From Pirellulales bacterium (GTDB lineage Bacteria; Planctomycetota; Planctomycetia; Pirellulales; JACPPG01), in the NCBI GenBank assembly GCA_036490175.1, contig DASXEJ010000082.1:1-46770 (forward strand): a stretch of DNA of 46,770 nucleotides, in the 5' to 3' direction. Position numbers and translations under genes: made by a program. Within the stretch, counting starts at the first letter, position 1; each line of letters begins with the position of its first letter. The notes beneath the pieces were generated by a model, which had not been told where the DNA came from, did not search any database, and saw only the letters and a list, made by a program, of their open reading frames with translations. Positions 16,338 through 23,776 of the stretch are shown in pieces.

Positions 16338-17648
16338 ATGGCCGCATTCCCCGAAGTTTCGAAGATCCGCTACGAGGGCCCTCAGTCGAAGAATCCGCTC
16401 GCTTTTCACCACTACAATCCCGACGAGATTGTGGAGGGCAAGGCGATGAAGGATCACTTCCGCTTTAGCGTGGCCTATTGGCACACCTTCCGCGGCGCCG
16501 GCGCCGATCCGTTCGGCCCGGGTACGGCTGTGCGTCCTTGGGAAGCGCCCGTTGACTCGGTCGAGAATGCGATTAATCGCGTCCACGTAGCATTCGAGTT
16601 CATGGAGAAGCTGGGCGTTCCCTATTATTGCTTCCACGATCGAGATGTGGCGCCCGAGGGCCCGACACTGGCCGAATCGAACAAGAATTTCGACGCCATC
16701 GCCAAGGCTCTCAAGGAGGAGCAACAGCGGACGGGCATCAAGCTGCTGTGGGGCACGGCCAACTTGTTCAGCAACCCTCGCTACGTTCACGGGGCCGCGA
16801 CCAGCCCTAATGCTGATTCGTTCGCCTTTGCCGCGGCCCAGGTCAAGAAGGCCCTCGAGGTTACCAAGGATCTAGGTGGCCAAGGCTATACGTTCTGGGG
16901 AGGCCGCGAGGGTTATCAGAATCTGTGGAACACCGACATGAAGCGCGAGGTCGACCACCTGGCCCGTTTCATGCATATGGCGGTCGATTATGCCAAGGCC
17001 ATCGGCTTCACCGGCCAGTTCTACTTCGAGCCCAAGCCGAAGGAACCGACCAAGCATCAATACGACTTCGACGTGGCAGCTTGCATCAATTTCCTCAGAG
17101 CATACGGCCTAGAGAAGCATATAAAGATGAACATCGAGGCCAATCATGCCACGCTGGCCGGCCACTCGATGCATCACGAGTTGGAATATGCCGCGATGCA
17201 GGGATTCCTGGGTTCGGTCGACGCCAACTACGGCGACCTGATGCTTGGCTGGGACACGGATCAGTTTCCGACCGACATCTATCTCACGACGCAAATCATG
17301 CTCGTACTGTTGAAGTACGGCGGCTTCACGACAGGCGGCTTGAACTTCGACGCTAAAGTTCGCCGCGAGAGCTTTGAGCCGGTCGATCTATTCCACGCCC
17401 ACATCGGCGGCATGGACGCCTTCGCCCGTGGCTTGAAGATTGCCGCTGCGATTCGCGCCGATGGTCGGCTGGCCGACATGCTGAAAACACGCTACAGCAG
17501 TTGGGATAGCGGTGTGGGGGCCGAGATCGAGTCGGGCAAGGCGGACTTCAAGTCGCTCGAGGCCTACATGCTGAAGAAGGGGGACGGCACCCCCAACACC
17601 AGCGGCCGGCAAGAGATGCTCGAAAACCTGATCAACACGTTTGTATAG
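16338..17648 (+). CDS. xylA: Xylose isomerase
   Basis: This 436-residue cytosolic TIM-barrel enzyme interconverts D-xylose and D-xylulose, and D-glucose and fructose in vitro. It has the length and motifs of the class II (long) form: [28 protein letters not shown] with the catalytic His and Asp, [45 protein letters not shown] and [11 protein letters not shown] with metal ligands, and the closing [13 protein letters not shown]. No xylulokinase, transporter or regulator gene lies next to it, so it is a stand-alone gene. A hairpin 100 bases downstream may end the transcript. Confidence 0.98.
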   Translation: MAAFPEVSKIRYEGPQSKNPLAFHHYNPDEIVEGKAMKDHFRFSVAYWHTFRGAGADPFGPGTAVRPWEAPVDSVENAINRVHVAFEFMEKLGVPYYCFHDRDVAPEGPTLAESNKNFDAIAKALKEEQQRTGIKLLWGTANLFSNPRYVHGAATSPNADSFAFAAAQVKKALEVTKDLGGQGYTFWGGREGYQNLWNTDMKREVDHLARFMHMAVDYAKAIGFTGQFYFEPKPKEPTKHQYDFDVAACINFLRAYGLEKHIKMNIEANHATLAGHSMHHELEYAAMQGFLGSVDANYGDLMLGWDTDQFPTDIYLTTQIMLVLLKYGGFTTGGLNFDAKVRRESFEPVDLFHAHIGGMDAFARGLKIAAAIRADGRLADMLKTRYSSWDSGVGAEIESGKADFKSLEAYMLKKGDGTPNTSGRQEMLENLINTFV

Positions 17649-17746
17649 ATCAGCGATCGATTCGCACTGGACAGCGGTGTTCCATCGGTGCTCGATGCAA
17701 ACACCAGAAGCGCACCTACCGCATCGCAAAGAACGTTAGACCGTGC

Positions 17747-17773
17747 GCACCCCGGCGCCATGGGCCGGGGTGC
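17747..17773 (+). terminator. Hairpin downstream of xylA, possible terminator
   Basis: GCACCCCGGC (17747-17756) and GCCGGGGTGC (17764-17773) form a perfect 10-base-pair stem with a 7-base loop. No T-tract follows on the plus strand, so intrinsic termination is uncertain. It lies between the convergent xylA and PEP-CTERM genes. Confidence 0.55.
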
Positions 17774-17885
17774 ATGAGATCTGACAATCAGCTGCCGGCT
17801 GGCCAGCGGCCAACGGGGTTGCGTTTGTCGTTCGGCAGCTAGCTAACGTTTCTCACGTCCAATCGCCTTCCATCGGCGCGGCGGC

Positions 17886-18554
17886 CTATTTGCGCCGCCA
17901 GCGGCGCCATCCGATCACGGCCAAACCGATTCCCAGCAACGTGACGGTAGACGGCTCGGGAATGGGGACGCTGGTGGTAGCGAACGTCGATGTGAAGAAT
18001 GACAAGCCTGGTGTACCAGTAACGGCGTAAGCCAGTACGCTGTCCTGCACGGTGAGTGATGGAAGTGGGCTGCTAAAAACGACGCTGCTATTAGTCTGAG
18101 TCGATCCGGGCGCGACGCTGTAGATGTTTAGGATGTCACTCGCGTCAGTTGGCAAAAAACTTTGGGTAACGCTCATAACTCCGGTACCGTCGATCACTGT
18201 GGGGATGCCGGCGAGGGCGGCGCTGGAAATTGCTGCGCCCACAGAGATGTCGGCGACCTGATAGCCAATCAGCGCGTCGGATCCGCCGGGGCCGAAGAAG
18301 TCTTGAAACGCACCTTGGAACATCAGCCCATTGTTGCCGCTCAGCGACGTGAAGGGCGTGACATTAATCCCCGTCGCATTCGGCATGTCATTTGTTTGTA
18401 GGTAGCTGAAGTTGCTGAAGAGCAAATCGCCAACCTGAACCGTCTGGCCCGGAGTCATGAGATCGGACAAGAGCACGGCCCGCGCGGGCGCGGCGCTGGC
18501 CATGACGGCCGCCAAGATCATAAGTTGGAAAACTGCGGTGCGGTGGATCTTCAT
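17886..18554 (-). CDS. PEP-CTERM sorting domain protein
   Basis: This product has 222 residues when started at the ATG at 18554, which gives the signal peptide MKIHRTAVFQLMILAAVMAS followed by a cut near APARA. An upstream ATG at 18599 would add 15 residues; AGGGA lies 11 bases before the chosen start, so the choice is not firm. The body is beta-rich (MTPGQTVQVGDLLFSNFSYL, GFQ-type segments, LTVQDSVLAYAVTGTPG) with no assigned domain. The C-terminus is VPIPEPSTVTLLGIGLAVIG, then WRRWRRK. It is therefore exported and probably handled by an exosortase coded elsewhere. Function unknown. Confidence 0.87.
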   Translation of the reverse strand: MKIHRTAVFQLMILAAVMASAAPARAVLLSDLMTPGQTVQVGDLLFSNFSYLQTNDMPNATGINVTPFTSLSGNNGLMFQGAFQDFFGPGGSDALIGYQVADISVGAAISSAALAGIPTVIDGTGVMSVTQSFLPTDASDILNIYSVAPGSTQTNSSVVFSSPLPSLTVQDSVLAYAVTGTPGLSFFTSTFATTSVPIPEPSTVTLLGIGLAVIGWRRWRRK

Positions 18555-19223
18555 TTTCGTTGTAATTCCCTGATGCAGTGCCATTAAGTTTTGCGTCATG
18601 CTGTTTACATTTCGCTCGATTTCCGTGCCGCGAGCGCGATATTCGTTAAACCGGCGCCTGTGTAGACTCGCCGGCTTTGGTTTTTTTGAGGTGATGCCAG
18701 GCACAGGCTTTCGCAACAACGAAACTGTGCTGCATGCGGTCAGGCGTAACGCGTACTTAGGCGCAAGCCGAAAACGCAGCTAGTTCGTCGGGAAAGTGGG
18801 CCTGATGAGAATCGCGAAAGAATGCCACTGTTAAGCGGCGGGAGCCTTCGGACCGTGGTCCAAGGGCAAGTGCGATTCTCAGCTAGAAAGCATTAGCAAT
18901 TCACGTCGCGGGTGCGGCAATAGTTCAGACGGGGCAAATACCCCATGCAGATATAATAACCACAGCCCGGACGAGGTGTCGCCTTTTCAGGAAGAAAATG
19001 GAAATATTTTTCGCATGGTTGGTCGGTCCTGGCATCATGGCCCCTTTTCCCTAGCCTGGGGGGTGTCGCCAGTCGGCGGGGGTCGTTGATTTGCGGCAAG
19101 ATACCCCCTGAGGCGTCAGTTTTGCGAGGGTTACAGCCGCTCGGATCGAAATCCTGAATAAAGTTCCTATGCTCAAATAATCGGGGCCGTCGGGCGAATT
19201 CCCTACATATTCGGAGAAACCAT
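18555..19223. other. Divergent intergenic region
   Basis: These 669 bases lie between the PEP-CTERM gene and the small membrane protein gene. A minus-strand frame at 18893-19315 has no family resemblance and overlaps the small gene, so I treat it as non-coding. The palindrome GGACCGTGGTCC (18850-18861) resembles one upstream of the other minus-strand PEP-CTERM gene (4183-4196). No other signal is clear. Confidence 0.45.
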
Positions 19224-19538
19224 ATGTTGCAGCTCTTCATCAGCAATCCGTGGCTGGCGTTGTGTGTCCTGGTGGCGGTTGTCATCGTGGCCTGCGTGGC
19301 AATCGTCTTTATCACGGACTACCTGCGGCAAACGCATCAGGCCGAGATCGATGCCTCGCTCAGGCAAGACATGCTGAACCGGGGCATGTCAGCCGCTGAC
19401 ATCAAGATCGTTCTCGAAGCCCGCAGCGATGACGAGGCCGCGCGCCTAGCATTGGCCGGCAACCAGGGTGTTCGCGTAGGCATGGGCAAATTCCAGGTCG
19501 AGGTCGGAGCGATCGACAAATCTGTCACAGGGGCATAA
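19224..19538 (+). CDS. Small single-pass membrane protein
   Basis: This product has 104 residues. A membrane helix at about residues 8-31 (NPWLALCVLVAVVIVACVAI) is followed by a charged cytoplasmic or periplasmic part with a helix TDYLRQTHQAEIDASLRQDM and a UBA-like short segment MSAADIKIVLEARSDDEAAR. CGGAG ends 8 bases before the ATG, a good ribosome site. The methyltransferase gene follows after 26 bases and is probably co-transcribed. Function unknown. Confidence 0.78.
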   Translation: MLQLFISNPWLALCVLVAVVIVACVAIVFITDYLRQTHQAEIDASLRQDMLNRGMSAADIKIVLEARSDDEAARLALAGNQGVRVGMGKFQVEVGAIDKSVTGA

Positions 19539-19564
19539 GCCACGTCTCAGCGGTAGGAAACGCA

Positions 19565-20269
19565 ATGAGTACGATTAGCCAGCCTGGCGCAAACAGGATG
19601 CCTTCTGGCAAAAAAGGCTATAAGGGCCTGCCATTGGAAGGAATGATGGCCCGCTGGTACGCCAAGATCACGGGTCGAAACCGTGACGAGTTTCGCAAGG
19701 CTGCCGAAATGGTGCACGCCCAGGTTCCGCGCGGCGGCAATGTGCTGGAGGTTGCACCGGGCCCGGGCTATCTCGCAATCGACCTGGCCCAGATCGGCGA
19801 CTGCCATGTTACGGGCTTGGACATCAGCCGATCATTCATCGAGATCGCCACACAGAACGCGAAAGACGCCGGAGCAGAGGTCGTCTTTCATCACGGCGAT
19901 GCGGCGACCATGCCGCTGGACGATGACGCGTTTGATTTCATCATCTGTCGTGCGGCTTTTAAGAACTTTGCCCAACCCGTCCAGGCCTTGGACGAGATGT
20001 ATCGCGTTCTCAAGCCGGGCGGCAGGGCGTTGATCGTCGATCTGGCCAAAGATGCATCCATGGCGGATATCAACGTGCATGTGAACGCGATGCAGATCGG
20101 GGCATTGAATTCCGCGATTACTCGGTTCGTCTTCCGGCACATGCTGCTTAAGCGTGCCTATCGTCAAGAAGATTTCCAACGCATGGCACGCGAGAGCCGG
20201 TTTGGATCGTGTCGAATCTGCGCCGAAGATATCAGCCTGGAAGTCTGGCTAACCAAGCCCGCGACCTGA
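19565..20269 (+). CDS. Class I SAM-dependent methyltransferase
   Basis: This 234-residue soluble protein has the SAM-binding core of class I methyltransferases: motif I VLEVAPGPGYLAIDLAQ (about 60-76), the acidic residue in VTGLDIS, motif II-like HHGDAATMPLDDDAFDFI, and LKPGGRALIVDL. The C-terminal half (LNSAITRFVFRHMLLKRAYR) forms a helical cap as in ubiquinone/menaquinone-type and small-molecule methyltransferases. Substrate unknown. Its stop codon touches the stop of the convergent GNAT gene (20269/20270) with no gap and no terminator between. Confidence 0.92.
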   Translation: MSTISQPGANRMPSGKKGYKGLPLEGMMARWYAKITGRNRDEFRKAAEMVHAQVPRGGNVLEVAPGPGYLAIDLAQIGDCHVTGLDISRSFIEIATQNAKDAGAEVVFHHGDAATMPLDDDAFDFIICRAAFKNFAQPVQALDEMYRVLKPGGRALIVDLAKDASMADINVHVNAMQIGALNSAITRFVFRHMLLKRAYRQEDFQRMARESRFGSCRICAEDISLEVWLTKPAT

Positions 20270-21226
20270 TTACACGTGGTCGATCTCCTGCAACCAATCG
20301 CAGGCTGCGATTGCGGCCTGGTCGAGCACAACAGCCTCGTCGAGCGATTTGAGCATCGTGATCTCAGTCGTGCGGGGTTCCAGGCCAAAGAGCCCGTCCG
20401 TTAACGGAACTGCAGGCAGCCATCCGCCGGCCCGGGCCAGCCCACGCTGGGCCGCCAATTCGACGACGGCGCGCAACAGTTTTGATCGGTTAGCATCGAC
20501 CCCGTCGCGCACCGCGTGATCGTCGATCACTACATCTCGGGTCTCGGTTCGCAACCAGACGTAGCCACAGCGATCGCCGGCTGGCGAGACGAACCAAAAT
20601 CGCTCGGCTTCCGGCAATCGGTCGGCAAGATGCTGCCAGTAGTCTGTCGTGCGCTCGACGGAGAATGCCCTGCGCGCATGATCCGAATTGTAAATCTCGG
20701 CAAAAGCTGCAATCTGTGCGGCGAATGTTCCTGTCGTCTCGGCGGGTTGCAGTCGCCAGCCATCGTTACCGACGTGCGGAAGATCGATGCTCGCTGTCGA
20801 TGCCCAACCGCGATGTGATGGGCAGAGTGTGTAGCCCAACCGCGCATAATAGCGAGGATCGATATCGCAAAACAGCACGCTCAAGCGGGCGCCGTGTTGT
20901 CGTTCGAACGGCTCGATCCAGCGAATCATGCGTTGCGCGAACCCTAGGCCACGGATCTCGCGCAGTGTGTGGACCGAGGCGATGCCAATCCCTGGATAGG
21001 AGCGGCCATGCCATCGAAAACGCAGGGGATGGCTAGCCAGCGCCGCGACGACGCGCCCATCAAGGCAACCTACGACCCAACGGGCACTTTGATGTAGCGC
21101 CGAGCACTCACGGTGCGCCACATGGGCTGCTAAGGGCAGCCCTTGCGACCACACATCGTGGCAGTTCTCATGCGCCGCGCGTCTTTCGTCGTCATTTGCC
21201 AGATGAATGTCGAGGAATTGTGTCAT
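20270..21226 (-). CDS. GNAT family N-acetyltransferase
   Basis: This product has 318 residues. The N-terminal half is a GNAT fold: VVGCLDGRVVAALASHPLRF, then the acetyl-CoA loop IASVHTLREIRGLGFAQRM (R-G-x-G), and FCDIDPRYYARLGYTL as the closing strands. The second half resembles the extended two-domain acetyltransferases (Eis-like), with AERFWFVSPAGDRCGYVWLR as another GNAT-like strand pair. It would transfer an acetyl group to an amine; the acceptor is unknown. The stop abuts that of the methyltransferase gene. Confidence 0.85.
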   Translation of the reverse strand: MTQFLDIHLANDDERRAAHENCHDVWSQGLPLAAHVAHRECSALHQSARWVVGCLDGRVVAALASHPLRFRWHGRSYPGIGIASVHTLREIRGLGFAQRMIRWIEPFERQHGARLSVLFCDIDPRYYARLGYTLCPSHRGWASTASIDLPHVGNDGWRLQPAETTGTFAAQIAAFAEIYNSDHARRAFSVERTTDYWQHLADRLPEAERFWFVSPAGDRCGYVWLRTETRDVVIDDHAVRDGVDANRSKLLRAVVELAAQRGLARAGGWLPAVPLTDGLFGLEPRTTEITMLKSLDEAVVLDQAAIAACDWLQEIDHV

Positions 21227-21382
21227 CGAGTTCCGATTGTCGTGGGAATTGCGTTGTAATGTCGCGTTTTTCTGGGGATCCGTTTGCAGACGTCCGGAGG
21301 TCGGCTAGATTGTGATGCGCATTTCGATGTCGCGGAATCCCCCTGCCACAGGTTGTGGCGCGGTTATCAAGGAGACGCCGGC

Positions 21383-22405
21383 GTGACGCTTGTGCTCAAT
21401 CACCGCATTGTGTTAGCCGCGCGGCCTGCCGGCTTTCCCAAGGAGACAGATTTTCGACTTGAGGAGCGACCCATCGAGGAGCCCCGCGAGGGGCAATTCC
21501 TGGTCCGCGTGATTTACTTGTCGCTCGATCCCTACATGCGCGGCCGCATGAGCACGGCCAAAAGCTATGCCGCCAATGTCGAAATCGGCGAGGTCATCGT
21601 CGGGGGTGCTGTCGGGCGTGTCGAGGCCTCGCGGCATTCAGGGTTTGCCGTAGGGGATATCGTCGTCGGCAATTTCTGCTGGCAAGAATATGCTCTGTCG
21701 CGAGGCGAGGGGGTCAGCAAGGTCGACTCGCGGCTCGGTCCAATTTCCACCGCGCTCGGCGTCCTCGGGATGCCCGGCATGACAGCCTACTTTGGTCTAT
21801 TAGATGTCGGACAGCCCAAACCTGGCGAAACTGTTGTCGTCTCGGCGGCGTCGGGCGCTGTCGGAGCGGTCGTCGGGCAGATCGCCAAGATCGCGGGCTG
21901 CCGCGTGGTGGGTATTGTCGGATCGAAGGACAAGGCGGCCTACATTCGCGACGAACTGGGCTTCGACGCCGCCGTCGATTACCGCGCAGTTCCCGATGTT
22001 GCGGCCGCGCTGAAGCATGCCTGCCCTCAAGGAATTGACGTCTATTTCGAAAATGTCGGCGGCGAGATTCTGGACGCCGTGCTGCGGCACATTAATACCC
22101 GCGCGCGGATTGCCGTCTGCGGAATGATTGCGGAATACAATCTCGAGCAGCCCGCCGTCGGACCGCGGCCAGGCCGGATGTTGCTCGTTAACCGGGCCCG
22201 CATGCAAGGTTTTCTGGTGTTCGATTATCGCGATCGTTACCCCGAAGCGACGCGTGCGATCGCCCATTGGATTCGCGAGGGTAAGATCAAATACCGCGAA
22301 GACATCGTCGAAGGTCTGGCTAACGCTCCGCAGGCTTTTCTGGGACTGATGCAAGGAAAGAACTTCGGCAAGCTGCTGGTGAAGGTGTCTGATGAAGCGG
22401 CATAG
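21383..22405 (+). CDS. NADP-dependent oxidoreductase (MDR superfamily, CurA-like)
   Basis: This product has 340 residues. The chosen start is a GTG at 21383 with GGAG 8 bases upstream, and the product then begins like its family (VLNHRIVLAARPAGFP); the frame open to 21284 adds unrelated residues. Landmarks are IYLSLDPYMRGRM, the glycine-rich cofactor loop VSAASGAVGAVVGQIAK, VGIVGSKDKAAY, IDVYFENVGGEILDAVL and FVFDYRDRYPEA-like tail strands. No structural-zinc cysteines are present, as in the zinc-free leukotriene B4 dehydrogenase / curcumin reductase group, which reduces alpha,beta-unsaturated ketones and aldehydes with NADPH. A hydrolase gene follows on the same strand. Confidence 0.9.
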   Translation: MTLVLNHRIVLAARPAGFPKETDFRLEERPIEEPREGQFLVRVIYLSLDPYMRGRMSTAKSYAANVEIGEVIVGGAVGRVEASRHSGFAVGDIVVGNFCWQEYALSRGEGVSKVDSRLGPISTALGVLGMPGMTAYFGLLDVGQPKPGETVVVSAASGAVGAVVGQIAKIAGCRVVGIVGSKDKAAYIRDELGFDAAVDYRAVPDVAAALKHACPQGIDVYFENVGGEILDAVLRHINTRARIAVCGMIAEYNLEQPAVGPRPGRMLLVNRARMQGFLVFDYRDRYPEATRAIAHWIREGKIKYREDIVEGLANAPQAFLGLMQGKNFGKLLVKVSDEAA

Positions 22406-22520
22406 ATAAAAAGTTTACAACTCGGCGGCGAAGGCAGTGCGGCGTTGTCTATCTCGTGCCCTTTTTTTTCTAGCATCGATTTCGCACCAAGTGCCCAACC
22501 CTCTCGCAATAAAAGTCATC

Positions 22521-23435
22521 ATGAAAACCCTCCGCACGCCTGACGAACGATTTGAAAACCTACCGGGTTTTGACTTCGCGCCACATTATGTAGAAGTCAA
22601 CGGCCTGCGGATGCACTATCTCGACGAAGGAACAGGCGACCCGATCCTCTGCCTTCACGGCGAGCCATCGTGGTGCTATCTGTACCGCAAGATGGTGCCG
22701 ATTCTGGCGCTCGAACACAGGGTGGTTGCGCCCGACCTGGTGGGCTTTGGTCGCTCTGACAAGCCCGCCGAACGATCGGCATACACCTACGCCATGCACC
22801 ATGACGCGGTGGTGGGATTCATCGAGGCGCTTGATCTGAGGCGCATCACGCTCGTATGCCAGGATTGGGGAGGATTGCTTGGTCTGCCCATCGCCACCGA
22901 AATGCCAGATCGATTTGCGCGGCTTGTGATCATGAACACGGGCCTGCCAACCGGTGATCCGCCGCAGACCGAAGCGGCGAAAAAAAGCGCCGCCGCGTTC
23001 GCCGCTTGGCGTGGATTCGCCGAGCGCACGCTAGACCTGCCCATTGGCTTCGTGATCAAGGGGGCGACCAAATCGAACCCCTCTGCCGAGATTCTCGCGG
23101 CGTATGAGGCACCCTATCCCGATGCAACGTATAAAGCGGGCGCGGCACAATTCCCGTTGTTGGTACCGGTCGCACCGGGGGACGAGGCCGTACCTGCCAT
23201 GAAGCGCACGCGCGAGGCGCTTCGTCAGTGGACCAAGCCGGCGCTCGTCATGTTTTCGGACAGCGATCCGATCACGGCTGGCGGCGACGAGTTTTTTCGC
23301 CGTACAATTCCCTCGGCCAAAGACGAGCCGGCAGTCACAATCCGCGATGCCGCGCATTTTCTTCAGGAAGATAAAGGCGAAGAGATCGCTGACCACATTC
23401 GGCAATTCCTTGCCCGCCGCCCCGTAACAGGCTAG
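22521..23435 (+). CDS. Haloalkane dehalogenase-like alpha/beta hydrolase
   Basis: This product has 304 residues and starts at the ATG at 22521; the longer frame adds an unlikely hydrophobic lead. Family motifs are HGEPSW (46-51, oxyanion and halide-binding Trp51), CQDWGG with nucleophile Asp115 and halide-stabilising Trp116, Asp249 in FSDSDPIT as the likely acid, and His279 in DAAHFLQED as the base. The Asp nucleophile, rather than Ser, and the two Trp residues are the pattern of subfamily I haloalkane dehalogenases, which replace a carbon-bound halogen with OH. No export signal is present. It follows the NADP-dependent reductase gene by 115 bases. The true substrate may not be halogenated. 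Confidence 0.87.
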   Translation: MKTLRTPDERFENLPGFDFAPHYVEVNGLRMHYLDEGTGDPILCLHGEPSWCYLYRKMVPILALEHRVVAPDLVGFGRSDKPAERSAYTYAMHHDAVVGFIEALDLRRITLVCQDWGGLLGLPIATEMPDRFARLVIMNTGLPTGDPPQTEAAKKSAAAFAAWRGFAERTLDLPIGFVIKGATKSNPSAEILAAYEAPYPDATYKAGAAQFPLLVPVAPGDEAVPAMKRTREALRQWTKPALVMFSDSDPITAGGDEFFRRTIPSAKDEPAVTIRDAAHFLQEDKGEEIADHIRQFLARRPVTG

Positions 23436-23776
23436 ATCTCGTCTCGGGTACACAGCCACGTGACCGTCGGCACGATACGGCGTGCAGCAAGACGGAATTC
23501 ATCGCTTGCGAGATTCCCACTGGCCGGCAAAGTCTATCTCGTCGCCTTGTCTTGCCCATGCCGGTAAGTGCGCGCCCTGCAATGCTAGCAGTCCCGCGAT
23601 TTAGTCTGCGGCATTTGGAAAAACTTTGCGGGCACCCGCTCACCGCATGGTCTGGTTTATGGGCTTTGCGCTCATGGAACGGGTTTCGGGCGACGATTCT
23701 AAGCAACACCCGCCAACCTCGGTTTGAGGATGGTGGCCGTTAAACTCGTTCGCAATTTACTCAAGTTGTGACCAGC
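23436..23776. other. Intergenic region
   Basis: These 341 bases lie upstream of the TPR/SLBB pair and presumably contain its promoter. Short frames lack ribosome sites. No hairpin or repeat stands out. Confidence 0.45.

Noticed and set aside
16023-16790. Long minus-strand frame overlapping the start of xylA
   Set aside because: It is antisense to a certain gene and has no ribosome site or recognisable motifs.
18893-19315. 140-codon minus-strand frame overlapping the small membrane protein gene
   Set aside because: It has no ribosome site and no family pattern, while the plus-strand gene has a good site and a clear membrane helix.
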